From Streptomyces sp. TSRI0281 (GTDB lineage Bacteria > Actinomycetota > Actinomycetes > Streptomycetales > Streptomycetaceae): DNA of 64,000 nucleotides. Below are positions 26,397 to 35,051 of the stretch, in pieces. Every line of letters begins with the position of its first letter. Position 1 is the stretch's first letter. A program made the translations under genes and the position numbers. The stretch is from contig NZ_LWLE01000001.1 in assembly GCF_001905125.1 (NCBI RefSeq), forward strand, positions 586,880-650,879. The letters run 5' to 3'. The notes under the pieces were generated by a model. That model was given only the letters and a program-made list of their open reading frames with translations, was not told where the DNA came from and ran no database searches.

Positions 26397-26474
26397 CGCG
26401 GCCACTGCTTCCCCCCTGGGATCCCTCCACCGGAGCCCAGAGCAGGTCCTGCCGCCGAGGCGAGAGAGAAGTTG

Positions 26475-28151
26475 GTGAACGACCAGCACCCCCACGCCGG
26501 ACACGTCGGATACGACAGTCAGTCCACCGGCAGCTTCGACGCCGATCCGCTCTTCGGTGCTCTTCCGGGCGACCAGGACAGCGGTGACGACGCGGGCTAC
26601 GCCCCCGGGTACAGCGGCTCCTACGGCGGCTACGACACCACGTACGCCACCGGGCAGCCCGGCCACAGCGGTCAGTACGACTCCTCCCAGTGGGACACGG
26701 GCGCACACCCGACCGCCCCGTACGACACCTACACCGCCCAGGCGCAGGTCCAGCAGCCGTACGACACCGCGGCCACCTGGGCTTCCGAGCCCGGCATCCC
26801 GGGCCGGGCGGGCGCTCCGGACACCTCCGGCCAGTGGGACACCACCACGTGGCAGCAGACCGGTGAGCAGCAGACCGGCCAGTGGGCGGCGACCGACACG
26901 GGCGCGTTCCCCACCACCACCTTCAGCACCGCCCCGTACGACACCGGCACGTACACGACCGGCACGTACGACACCGGCAGCTACGCGACCGGCTCCTACG
27001 ACAGCACGACGGCGTACGGCACCGGCAGCTTCGCCACCACCGCCTACGGCTCCGGTACGACGAGCACGTACGGGGACGCCGCCTTCGACACCGGTGCCTA
27101 CGACGCCACCGCCTGGAACTCCGGCGCCACGCCCGAGAACGCGCCGTACGACCCCGAACAGACGTCGTACTCGCCGTACGAACAGGGCGCGGCCTCCATC
27201 GAATCGCCCGGGACGTCCGACACGCCCGACATGACCGAGGCACCGGACGTTCTTCCCGAGGCACCCGAGACCGCCGAGTTCGCGGTCCTGGAGCCCGAGG
27301 CGCCGGAGAGCGGCACGAGCGGGAGCGGCGCCGACGAGCCCGACCCCGTCACCGCCGCGTACGCCGTCGACTCCCCCCGGCCCGTGGGCCGTTCCGCGAA
27401 CCGCGGCCGGGCCCGGCGCCGTACACCCGCCAAGCGTTCCGCGCTGCTCACCGTCGCCGTCCCCTCGGCCTGCGTCATGAGCGTCGCGGGCATCGCGGCC
27501 GCCTCCGTCGGCGGACTCGGCGGCGGCGAGGAGAAGCAGGACGACACCGTCTCGATGGCGGCCGCCGACCCCAGCACCGTCAAGCCCGTCGCCTCCAACA
27601 ACAAGCTGGACACCCAGCTCGCCCGGCTCAGCGCCGATGCCGACGACTTCCGGGACCGCGCCAGCCGCACCCAGGAGCGCATCGACCTGAAGGAGCGTCA
27701 GGCCGCCGACAAGAAGAAGCGCGCGGAGGAGGCGGCACGCCGTGAGGCGGCACGCCCCAAGTTCGTCCTGCCGGTCAAGCAGCACGGTCTCAGCGCCTAC
27801 TACGGCCAGGCGGGCGTCAACTGGATGTCCGTCCACACGGGCATCGACTTCCCCGTCTCGTACGGCACTCCGGTGATGGCCGCGACCGACGGCACCGTGC
27901 GCACCCAGTGGAACAGCGCCTACGGCAACATGGCGATCGTGACCATGGCCGACGGCACGGAGACCTGGTACTGCCACCTCAGCAGCACCAGGATCCGCTC
28001 GGGCCCGGTGAAGGCCGGTGACGTCATCGGGTACGCCGGGGATTCCGGCAACTCCACCGGCGCGCACCTGCACTTCGAGGTCCGGCCGGCCGGGGGCTCG
28101 TCGATCGACCCGTTGGCATGGCTCCGCAGCCACGGCGTCAACCCGACCTGA
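26475..28151 (+). CDS. membrane-anchored M23 (LytM-type) metallopeptidase
   Basis: 558 residues. The first about 310 are low complexity, rich in Tyr, Thr, Asp, Ser and Gly (YDTGTYTTGTYDTGSYATGS). A basic stop-transfer (RGRARRRTPAKRS) and one membrane helix (LTVAVPSACVMSVAGIAAAS, about 336-360) follow, then a coiled coil (about 395-435, RTQERIDLKERQAADKKKRA) and the M23 domain. Zinc ligands are visible: HTGIDF and GAHLHFEV. The peptidase would lie outside and the long head inside the cell, cleaving peptidoglycan cross-links. Start taken as GTG 26475 after GAGAGAGAA; TTG at 26472 is possible. Confidence 0.88.
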   Translation: MNDQHPHAGHVGYDSQSTGSFDADPLFGALPGDQDSGDDAGYAPGYSGSYGGYDTTYATGQPGHSGQYDSSQWDTGAHPTAPYDTYTAQAQVQQPYDTAATWASEPGIPGRAGAPDTSGQWDTTTWQQTGEQQTGQWAATDTGAFPTTTFSTAPYDTGTYTTGTYDTGSYATGSYDSTTAYGTGSFATTAYGSGTTSTYGDAAFDTGAYDATAWNSGATPENAPYDPEQTSYSPYEQGAASIESPGTSDTPDMTEAPDVLPEAPETAEFAVLEPEAPESGTSGSGADEPDPVTAAYAVDSPRPVGRSANRGRARRRTPAKRSALLTVAVPSACVMSVAGIAAASVGGLGGGEEKQDDTVSMAAADPSTVKPVASNNKLDTQLARLSADADDFRDRASRTQERIDLKERQAADKKKRAEEAARREAARPKFVLPVKQHGLSAYYGQAGVNWMSVHTGIDFPVSYGTPVMAATDGTVRTQWNSAYGNMAIVTMADGTETWYCHLSSTRIRSGPVKAGDVIGYAGDSGNSTGAHLHFEVRPAGGSSIDPLAWLRSHGVNPT

Positions 28152-28160
28152 TGGTGACGT

Positions 28161-28186
28161 GGTGACAGGCCCGCGGGCCTGTCACC
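28161..28186. terminator. bidirectional terminator between M23 peptidase gene and pcrA
   Basis: A 26-nt perfect palindrome (GGTGACAGGCCC either side of a central GC) in the 47-nt gap between two convergent genes. Confidence 0.85.
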
Positions 28187-28198
28187 ACCCACGAGCCC

Positions 28199-30637
28199 CT
28201 AGAGCTTCTCGACCGGCGCGTACCGCAGGAGCAGCTTCTTGGGCCGCTCGTCGCCGAAGTCCACCGTCGCCTTCGCCTGGTCGCCGAACCCCTCGACCGC
28301 CGTCACCGTGCCCAGCCCGAACTGGTCGTGCGTGACCCGGTCGCCCACCACCAGCGTGACCACCGGCTTGTCCGTAGTGCGGCGGGTGGCGAAGCCCGAC
28401 GGGCCGGAGCGCGCGCGGGACGAGGACAGCGAGGACGTGATCCCGGAGGTCGGCCCGGCCGGAGCCGCCATCGGCCCCTTCCGCTTCCATTCCAGGTGCT
28501 GGTCCGGGATCTCCTCCAGGAACCGCGACGGCGGGTTGTACGAGGGCTGGCCCCAGGCGCTGCGCATCGCGGCCCGGGTCAGATAGAGCCGCTCACGGGC
28601 GCGGGTGATGCCGACATAGGCGAGCCGCCGCTCCTCCTCCAGCTCCTTCGCCTGGCCGAGCGCACGCATGTGGGGGAAGACGCCGTCCTCCATGCCGGTC
28701 AGGAACACCACGGGGAATTCGAGGCCCTTGGCCGTGTGCAGGGTCATCAGCGTGATGACGCCGGAGCCGTCCTCGTCCTCGTCCGGGATCTGGTCCGAGT
28801 CGGCGACCAGCGCGACCTTCTCCAGGAACTCGGCGAGGGTGCCCGCACCCTCCTCGTCGCCGCGCTCCTGCTCGAATTCGAGCGCGACGGCGGCCAGTTC
28901 CTGGAGGTTCTCGATGCGGGTCTCGTCCTGGGGATCCGTGGACGCCTGGAGCTCGGCGAGATAGCCGGTGCGCTCCATGACCGCCTCCAGGACGACCGCG
29001 GGCCCGGCGCCGGACTCGACGATCGTGCGCAGCTCCTCCATGAGCGTGTTGAACCGCTTCACGGCGTTCGCCGAGCGGGCCGCCATGCCGTACGCCTCGT
29101 CGACACGGCGCAGCGCCTGCGGGAAGGAGATCTTCTCGCGCAGCGACAGCGCGTCGATCATGGCTTCGGCGCGGTCGCCGATGCCGCGCTTGGGCACGTT
29201 CAGGATGCGGCGCAGGGGGACGGTGTCCTCGGGGTTGGCGAGGACCCGGAGGTAGGCCAGGACGTCCCGGACCTCCTTGCGCTCGTAGAAGCGCACCCCG
29301 CCGACGACCTTGTAGGGCAGGCCGACCCGGATGAAGATCTCCTCGAAGACACGGGACTGGGCGTTCGTCCGGTAGAAGACGGCGACGTCACCCGCCTTCG
29401 CGTCGCCCGCGTCCGTCAGCCGGTCGATCTCGTCGGCGATGAACTGCGCCTCGTCGTGCTCGGTGTCGGCGACATAGCCGGTGATCCGGGCGCCCGTGCC
29501 GGCGTTCGTCCAGAGGTTCTTGGGGCGGCGGCTCTCGTTCCTCTCGATCACCGCGTTGGCTGCCGAGAGGATCGTCTGCGTGGAGCGGTAGTTCTGCTCC
29601 AGCAGGATCGTGGTCGCGTTCGGGTAGTCCTCCTCGAACTGGAGGATGTTGCGGATGGTCGCGCCGCGGAAGGCGTAGATCGACTGGTCCGCGTCACCGA
29701 CGACGCACAGCTCGGCGGGTGCGTCGACCTCCCCGGACGGGCCCACCAGTTCGCGTACGAGCGTGTACTGCGCGTGGTTGGTGTCCTGGTACTCGTCGAC
29801 CAGGACGTGCCGGAAGCGGCGGCGGTAGTGCTCGGCGACGTCCGGGAACGCCTGGAGCAGGTGGACCGTCGTCATGATGATGTCGTCGAAGTCCAGGGCG
29901 TTGGCCTCGCGCAGCCGCGCCTGGTACAGCGCGTACGCCTGGGCCAGTGTCTTCTCGAAGCCGTCGGCGGCCTGACCGGCGAAGGTCTCCTCGTCGATCA
30001 GCTCGTTCTTCAGGTTGGAGACCTTGGCCGTGAACGACTTCGGCGGGTAGCGCTTCGGATCGAGGTCCAGATCGCGGCAGACCAGGGCCATCAGCCGCTT
30101 GGAGTCGGCGGCGTCGTAGATCGAGAACGACGAGGTGAAGCCGAGCTTCTTCGACTCGCGGCGCAGGATGCGTACGCACGCGCTGTGGAAGGTCATGACC
30201 CACATGGCGTTGGCGCGCGGTCCGACGAGCTGCTCGACGCGCTCCTTCATCTCGCCCGCGGCCTTGTTGGTGAAGGTGATCGCGAGGATCTGGCCGGGGT
30301 GCACACCCCGCTCGGCGAGCAGATGGGCGATCCGGTGGGTCAGCACCCGGGTCTTGCCGGAGCCGGCACCGGCGACGATGAGCAGCGGCGATCCGGCGTG
30401 CACCACGGCGGCGCGCTGCTCGGTGTTCAGCCCGTCGAGCAGCGCCGCGGCGTCGATGACCGGCCGCGGGGCACCGTCGCGGTAGTAGCCGTCGCGGGGC
30501 GGCGGGGGCGCGTCGAAGACGCCCTCGAAGAGACCCTCCGGCACCGCTTCGGGTGCGTGGTCCTCGGGAGGCGGCGGGGGCCCTTCCTCCGAGTTCTGGA
30601 GGCCGGTCAGGAAGCTGTCGTCAAAGAGGCTGCTCAT
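28199..30637 (-). CDS. pcrA: ATP-dependent DNA helicase PcrA/UvrD
   Basis: 812 residues. A superfamily 1A 3'-5' helicase for nucleotide-excision and mismatch repair and removal of stalled complexes. Motif Q (LLDGLNTEQRAAV), Walker A (VAGAGSGKTRVLT), motif Ia (ITFTNKAAGEMKERV), DEYQDTNHAQY, motif III (CVVGDADQSIYAFRGA), ILLEQNYRST, LMTLHTAKGLEFPVVF and YVGITRARERL all appear in order. The C-terminus (RVTHDQFGLGTVTAVEG) is the Tudor-like RNA-polymerase-interacting segment of PcrA. The Pro-rich head of about 65 residues is typical of actinobacteria. Confidence 0.97.
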   Translation of the reverse strand: MSSLFDDSFLTGLQNSEEGPPPPPEDHAPEAVPEGLFEGVFDAPPPPRDGYYRDGAPRPVIDAAALLDGLNTEQRAAVVHAGSPLLIVAGAGSGKTRVLTHRIAHLLAERGVHPGQILAITFTNKAAGEMKERVEQLVGPRANAMWVMTFHSACVRILRRESKKLGFTSSFSIYDAADSKRLMALVCRDLDLDPKRYPPKSFTAKVSNLKNELIDEETFAGQAADGFEKTLAQAYALYQARLREANALDFDDIIMTTVHLLQAFPDVAEHYRRRFRHVLVDEYQDTNHAQYTLVRELVGPSGEVDAPAELCVVGDADQSIYAFRGATIRNILQFEEDYPNATTILLEQNYRSTQTILSAANAVIERNESRRPKNLWTNAGTGARITGYVADTEHDEAQFIADEIDRLTDAGDAKAGDVAVFYRTNAQSRVFEEIFIRVGLPYKVVGGVRFYERKEVRDVLAYLRVLANPEDTVPLRRILNVPKRGIGDRAEAMIDALSLREKISFPQALRRVDEAYGMAARSANAVKRFNTLMEELRTIVESGAGPAVVLEAVMERTGYLAELQASTDPQDETRIENLQELAAVALEFEQERGDEEGAGTLAEFLEKVALVADSDQIPDEDEDGSGVITLMTLHTAKGLEFPVVFLTGMEDGVFPHMRALGQAKELEEERRLAYVGITRARERLYLTRAAMRSAWGQPSYNPPSRFLEEIPDQHLEWKRKGPMAAPAGPTSGITSSLSSSRARSGPSGFATRRTTDKPVVTLVVGDRVTHDQFGLGTVTAVEGFGDQAKATVDFGDERPKKLLLRYAPVEKL

Positions 30638-30820
30638 CGCTTGACGAGTCTAGGCCGCCCCACTGACAGCCCGAAGCCGCTTCGGGTACGAGACCTCCCG
30701 GGCGGGCACGTAAGGCAACCGCGCGGCCACACCGTGTGAGGGAAACGGGGCGGCGCCCGCTGTCGGCGGACCCGATCCATCGAGGTCACGAAAATGTATC
30801 GGGCATATCGAACATCAACC

Positions 30821-30850
30821 TTCACAGCGGCACCACGGGTTGGCTAGCGT
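30821..30850 (+). promoter_or_regulatory. putative promoter of the riboswitch-NlpC transcript
   Basis: TTCACA (30821-30826), an 18-nt spacer and TAGCGT (30845-30850), giving transcription start near 30857, about 50 nt before the riboswitch core. Confidence 0.5.
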
Positions 30851-30904
30851 GCTCCGTCGGGCGCCCCGTACCCCCTTGAGGCGAACCACGCCGAGCGGAC
30901 GCCC

Positions 30905-31042
30905 CCGCCGAATCCGTACCGCCCTCACGGGTGTCCGGAACCGGGGACCCACCAGCAGCACCGGGGTGAATCGGTCCTTCCCCACGGGACCGTAGGGCAG
31001 CCTTCCGTTCCGCCCGAACCCGACAGCTAACCCGGTAGGCGG
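30905..31042 (+). ncRNA. c-di-AMP riboswitch (ydaO/yuaA type)
   Basis: The conserved blocks of the ydaO/yuaA aptamer occur in order and spacing: CGCCGAATCC (30906-30915), GGAACCGGGGACCCA (near 30937-30951), CCGGGGTGAATCGG (30961-30974), GTAGGGCAGCCTTCCG (30992-31007) and CCGAACCCGACAGCTAACC (31014-31032), then CGGTAGGCGG. The closing stem pairs CCGCC (30905-30909) with GGCGG (31038-31042). The Shine-Dalgarno of the NlpC gene is 6 nt downstream. In Streptomyces this riboswitch class controls cell-wall hydrolase genes and normally turns expression off when c-di-AMP binds. Bounds are approximate. Confidence 0.9.
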
Positions 31043-31064
31043 TCCACGGAAGGAGATGCCGGCC

Positions 31065-32216
31065 TTGGCCTCGCATCGCAAACCGCGCACGAAGGTGCGC
31101 ACCACCACCCCTGCCGTCGGGCTGACGACGGTGGCGCTGGCCTCGGTCACCCTGCTCTCCACGCAGAGCGCGACGGCCGCGCCCGCGGAGCCCCGGCCCG
31201 GGATCGAGGAGGTCCGGACGAAGGTCGACGACCTCTACCGGCAGGCGGGGACCGCGACCCAGCAGTACAACCGGGCGAAGGCCGCCTCCGTGACCCAGCG
31301 TGCCAAGGTCGACGCCCTCCTGGAGGACGCGGCCAGGCGCACCGACAAGCTCAACGAGGCCCGCCGCGCCCTCGGGAACTACGCGGCAGCGCAGTACCGC
31401 ACCGGCGGAATCGCCCCGACCGCGACCTTCTTCCTCGCGGACGACCCGCAGGCGTACTTCGACCAGGACCAGCTGATGGACCGGATGACGGGCCAGCAGC
31501 AGCAGGCCGTCGCCGACTTCCGTACGCAGCAGTCCGAGGCCGCGACGAAGCGCACCGAGGCCGTGAAGAGCCTGGAGACGCTCACCGAGTCGCAGGCCAC
31601 CCTGCGGTCCAGCAAGCAGAACGTGCAGACCAAGCTGACCGAGGCGCGCTCCCTGCTGTCGAAGCTGACCGCCGAGGAGAAGGCCCGGCTGGCGGAGCTG
31701 GAACGCAAGAAGAAGGCCGAGGCCAGGATCAAGGCGGAGAAGCTGGCCCGCCAGCAGGCCGCCGAGGCGGAGGCCGAACGGAAGGCCGGGGAAGAGGCCG
31801 CGAAGGAGAACGGCGGCAAGGCCGGCGGCGGCACGGGAACCGGTTCGGGGTCGGACAGCGGCTATGCCGCCAAGGCGGAGAAGGTCCTCGCGTTCGCGCG
31901 CGCCCAGATCGGGAGGCCGTACGTCTGGGGCGCGACGGGCCCGTCCTCGTACGACTGCTCCGGGCTGACCCAGGCGGCGTGGAAGGCGGCGGGGGTCGAC
32001 CTTCCCCGGACCACCTGGGACCAGGTCGAGGTCGGCACCCGGGTGGCCACCGCGGATCTGCGGCCGGGGGACCTGGTCTTCTTCTACGACGACATCAGCC
32101 ATGTCGGCATCTACAAGGGCGACGGCATGATGATCCACGCGCCGAAACCGGGCGCGAACGTGCGCGAGGAGTCGATCTACTACATGCCGATCTACGGCAG
32201 CGTGCGCCCCGTCTGA
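31065..32216 (+). CDS. secreted NlpC/P60 peptidoglycan hydrolase, riboswitch-controlled
   Basis: 383 residues. A signal peptide (VGLTTVALASVTLLSTQSATAAPA), a long coiled coil (about 45-235), a Gly/Ser linker and a C-terminal NlpC/P60 domain. The catalytic Cys is in SSYDCSGLTQAAW, the His in DDISHVGIYKGDGMMIHAP. It cleaves within peptidoglycan stem peptides. Start chosen as TTG 31065: GGAAGGAG lies 9 nt before it but directly abuts the ATG at 31056, and homologues begin MASHR. It sits directly behind the c-di-AMP riboswitch. Confidence 0.93.
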   Translation: MASHRKPRTKVRTTTPAVGLTTVALASVTLLSTQSATAAPAEPRPGIEEVRTKVDDLYRQAGTATQQYNRAKAASVTQRAKVDALLEDAARRTDKLNEARRALGNYAAAQYRTGGIAPTATFFLADDPQAYFDQDQLMDRMTGQQQQAVADFRTQQSEAATKRTEAVKSLETLTESQATLRSSKQNVQTKLTEARSLLSKLTAEEKARLAELERKKKAEARIKAEKLARQQAAEAEAERKAGEEAAKENGGKAGGGTGTGSGSDSGYAAKAEKVLAFARAQIGRPYVWGATGPSSYDCSGLTQAAWKAAGVDLPRTTWDQVEVGTRVATADLRPGDLVFFYDDISHVGIYKGDGMMIHAPKPGANVREESIYYMPIYGSVRPV

Positions 32217-32284
32217 TCACACCCTGACCGGCCCGACGAAGCCAGGCGAGACCCGACGAGGCCGCCGGGGTGGGCCGGTCGGGC

Positions 32285-32360
32285 CGGGTCGCGTCGGTCG
32301 CGTCGGTCGGGCCGCTCAGGCCGGTCGGGCCACGTCACTCAGGTCACTCAGGTCACTCAG
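32285..32360. repeat. short tandem repeats after the NlpC gene
   Basis: GTCGCGTCG-type and GGTCGGGCC-type words run into three perfect copies of GTCACTCAG (32334-32360). They occupy most of the 168-bp gap between convergent genes. No terminator hairpin is obvious. Confidence 0.8.
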
Positions 32361-32384
32361 GCCGTAGCGGTCAGGGCACGCCGC

Positions 32385-32738
32385 TCAGGTCCAGAGCGTG
32401 GCGATGAAGATGTTGGCCACCGTCAGCCCGCCCACCGCGGCGAACGCCCCCTTGTCGACCTTCTCCTCGTCCCGCTTGATGTAGACGAGCGCGAGGATGA
32501 CGACCAGGATCAGCATCTTCACGCCGATCTTGATGTTGTTCACCGTCTGGTCGTCGGCCTGATTGAGCCCGACCAGGGCTATACCGGTGACCAGCATCGT
32601 CAGCGCGCCGTGCAGCATGGCCGGCACGAAGCGGGCCGTGCCCGCGCCCATCGCCTTCATCTGGGTCAGGAAGCCGCCCAGCAGCGAGGCGATACCGATG
32701 ATGTGCAGGGCGACGAAGGCATTGATGAGTACGTCCAT
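32385..32738 (-). CDS. small four-TM integral membrane protein, function unknown
   Basis: 117 residues, almost wholly hydrophobic: four helices (VLINAFVALHIIGIASLLGGF, RFVPAMLHGALTMLVTGIAL, IKIGVKMLILVVILALVYIK, GAFAAVGGLTVANIFIATLW). ATG 32738 follows CGGAG; an upstream in-frame extension has no site. The HIIG and polar residues inside helices suggest a bound ligand or ion, but I do not recognise a named family. Confidence 0.8.
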   Translation of the reverse strand: MDVLINAFVALHIIGIASLLGGFLTQMKAMGAGTARFVPAMLHGALTMLVTGIALVGLNQADDQTVNNIKIGVKMLILVVILALVYIKRDEEKVDKGAFAAVGGLTVANIFIATLWT

Positions 32739-33105
32739 GGCTCCGCAGCCTAGCCCCGGCCTTAGCACCACCTCACAGCCAGGTGCGGCATCCTTGCCGC
32801 TTCCTTGCGAACTTCGCCCGAACCGGTACGAAATGCCTGCCTCTGCGGCTGTATTTCCGGTCGCTTAGCCATAATGAAACGCCATATGTGGGCAATAACT
32901 GTCATGGCGAACCTTTTCCGTGCCCCGGGCTTAGCGTCCCTTCCAGGTGACCGGCACTCCAGCGCCGCTTCGCGTCCGGGGCGGCATCCGGTCACCGCGC
33001 CGCGGGATCCGGCGGCGGGCCACTTCCCTGTGGTGTTCCGCCGCAGGACCTCACGGGCCCGCCGGTAGCCCCCGGCGGGCAGCCGACAGGAAGGATGCAG
33101 CCCTC
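32739..33105. other. intergenic region upstream of the second NlpC/P60 gene
   Basis: A 367-bp divergent gap. The middle (about 32860-32910) is A/T-rich for this genome and includes CATAAT and AATAAC, likely -10 elements. Unlike the first NlpC gene, no ydaO aptamer blocks are present. No gene seen. Confidence 0.6.
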
Positions 33106-34173
33106 GTGGCCGCGCACCGGAAATCAGCTCACCGGAAACCCAAGCAGCGCCCGTTCAGCGGCCCTGCTGCCCGCACCGCAGCCACCCTGGCACTCGCCGG
33201 GGCGGCGACCGCCACCACCGCGACCGGCGCCGCTCACGCCGAGCCCCTGGCCACTCCCGCCCAGGTCAACGCCAAGGTGGACCGGCTGTACCACGACGCG
33301 GAGGTCGCCACCGAGAAGTACAACGGAGCGAAGGAGCGGGCGACCGCGAGCGCGAAGTCCGTCGACGCCCTGCGCGACGAGGCCGCCCGCCGGACCGCAC
33401 GCCTCAACACCTCGCGCCACGCCCTCGGTGCGCTGGCCACCGCGCAGTACCGCAGCGGCGGCCTCTCCCCCGCCGTCCAGCTGGCCCTGTCCTCCGACCC
33501 CGACCAGTACCTGCAACGCGCCGCCTTCCTGGACCGGGCCGGTGACCGGCAGGCCGGAGCGATCAACGGGATCCGACGGCAGATCACCGCGGTCGCCCAC
33601 GTCCGGGCGAGGGCCGAGAAAGAGCTCGGCAGCCTCGCCGCCCGCCAGGCGGAGCTGAAGAAGCACAAGGCGTCGATCCGCGCCAGACTGGCCGACGCCC
33701 GGCGTCTCCTGGACACCCTGGCCGACGCCCAGCGCGCCGACTACGAGCGCTCGGCCGACGCCCGCCACGGCGGCACCGCCCCCGCCGACCGCGGCATCCC
33801 GCGCGGCTCGGCCACCGCCCCCAACGCCCGTGCCGCGCAGGCCGTCGCCTTCGCGTACGGGGCGATCGGCAGGCCGTACGTCTGGGGCGCCACCGGCCCC
33901 TCCTCGTTCGACTGCTCCGGCCTCACCCAGGCCGCCTGGCGCTCGGCCGGTGTCTCGCTGCCCCGCACCACCTACACCCAGATCAACGCCGGACAGCGGG
34001 TCTCCCGCTCCGAACTGGCCCCCGGTGACCTGGTGTTCTTCTACTCCGGGATCAGCCATGTCGGGCTCTACGTCGGCGGCGGCCGGATGATCCACGCCCC
34101 GCGCCCCGGCGCCCCGGTCCGCATCGCGCCCATCGATCAAATGCCTTTCGCCGGAGCCACCCGGGTGGCATAG
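33106..34173 (+). CDS. secreted NlpC/P60 peptidoglycan hydrolase, second paralogue
   Basis: 355 residues, with the same layout as the riboswitch-controlled paralogue 1 kb upstream: signal peptide (LALAGAATATTATGAAHA), coiled coil (about 45-210) and NlpC/P60 domain. The Cys region SSFDCSGLTQAAW and the His region SGISHVGLYVGGGRMIHAP are nearly identical to those of the paralogue, so the two probably arose by duplication. Start is GTG 33106 (VAAHRKSAHRK) with AGGAAGG 11 nt upstream. The frame is open further upstream but lacks family sequence. Confidence 0.92.
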   Translation: MAAHRKSAHRKPKQRPFSGPAARTAATLALAGAATATTATGAAHAEPLATPAQVNAKVDRLYHDAEVATEKYNGAKERATASAKSVDALRDEAARRTARLNTSRHALGALATAQYRSGGLSPAVQLALSSDPDQYLQRAAFLDRAGDRQAGAINGIRRQITAVAHVRARAEKELGSLAARQAELKKHKASIRARLADARRLLDTLADAQRADYERSADARHGGTAPADRGIPRGSATAPNARAAQAVAFAYGAIGRPYVWGATGPSSFDCSGLTQAAWRSAGVSLPRTTYTQINAGQRVSRSELAPGDLVFFYSGISHVGLYVGGGRMIHAPRPGAPVRIAPIDQMPFAGATRVA

Positions 34174-34212
34174 TCCCCGGCGCCGACACCGGAACCGCCG
34201 AAGGACACCCGT

Positions 34213-34998
34213 ATGCCGATGGACTCCCGTACGCCGATGGACACCGACGTCCAGGACTACGCCCGCACGCTCGCCCTGCGCTCCCCCGACCACTACCGGG
34301 TGGGTCCTTTCACGGTCCGGCACAACCCGCTCTGGGAGCTGAAGTACGCCAACTACGCCATCCCCGACCGGGGTGCCGAGCCGACCGCGGCGGAGGTGAC
34401 GGCCCTGATCGGCGCGTTCCGCGAGCGGGAGCGGCTGCCCCGGCTCGAATTCCTGCCGGACTGGGCACCGGCGGTCGAACCCGCTCTGCTGGCCGCCGGT
34501 TTCACCGTGGAGAACCGGGCCCCGATCCTGGCCTGCGCCCCCGGTGCGCTGCTTGCGCCCAAGCCGGTGGACGGGCTCCGGATCGCGGTACCGGTCACCG
34601 AGGCGGAGTTCACCGACGCCGCCCGCGTCCAGCACCAGGGCTTCGGCGGCGAGGGCGAACCCGAGGAGGGGATGGCCGGCTGGCTGCGGACGTCGGCGTC
34701 GGACGGCGGCGTCGTGGCCCTGGCCACGCTCGGCCCGGACCCCGCCGGGGCGGGCGGCTGCTCCCTCGTGGTCGACGGTCTCAGCGAACTGACCGGTCTG
34801 GCCGTCGCGGCCGGCTTCCGGCGCCGCGGCATCGGCGCGGCGCTCTCCGCCTGGCTGACGGCGACGGCCTTCGACCGGGGCTGCCGCGCCGTCTGGCTGG
34901 AGCCGGGAGACGACGACGTGGAGCGGATCTACGCGGGCGTCGGCTACCGCCGGATCGGCGAGAAGCTGAACATCTCGCTCACCCCTGCGGCCGGCTGA
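34213..34998 (+). CDS. GNAT family N-acetyltransferase
   Basis: 261 residues. Two GNAT-like halves; the C-terminal one has the acetyl-CoA loop FRRRGIGAALSAWLTATA after LTGLAVAA, and ends IYAGVGYRRIGEKLNISL. The N-terminal half (FTVRHNPLWELKYANYAIPD) may be a degenerate GNAT domain. ATG 34213 follows GAAGGACACCCGT. Follows the NlpC gene by 39 nt on the same strand. Substrate unknown. Confidence 0.85.
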   Translation: MPMDSRTPMDTDVQDYARTLALRSPDHYRVGPFTVRHNPLWELKYANYAIPDRGAEPTAAEVTALIGAFRERERLPRLEFLPDWAPAVEPALLAAGFTVENRAPILACAPGALLAPKPVDGLRIAVPVTEAEFTDAARVQHQGFGGEGEPEEGMAGWLRTSASDGGVVALATLGPDPAGAGGCSLVVDGLSELTGLAVAAGFRRRGIGAALSAWLTATAFDRGCRAVWLEPGDDDVERIYAGVGYRRIGEKLNISLTPAAG

Positions 34999-35051
34999 CC
35001 CGACGGACGGCCGACCCCGGGACGCGTGACAGACACCCCCGGGGGCCCGGC

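Larger units (their letters stand above)
30638..31064. other. intergenic region carrying the c-di-AMP riboswitch
   Basis: A 427-bp gap between the divergent pcrA and NlpC/P60 genes. The part next to pcrA shows no recognised feature beyond a presumed promoter. From 30821 it holds a promoter and riboswitch for the NlpC/P60 gene. Confidence 0.8.

Noticed and set aside
26230..26474. A possible second ydaO riboswitch upstream of the M23 peptidase gene
   Set aside because: CCGGGTACAG looked suggestive, but the other aptamer blocks are absent and the segment fits a sigma-70-type promoter better.
28328..30739. An 803-codon open frame on the plus strand across the helicase gene
   Set aside because: It is antisense to pcrA, Val/Arg/Gly-rich with no domain, and arises from the codon bias of the real gene.
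32739..33105. A possible ydaO riboswitch upstream of the second NlpC/P60 gene
   Set aside because: None of the conserved blocks (GGGTGAATC, AACCCG-CAGCTAACC) is present.
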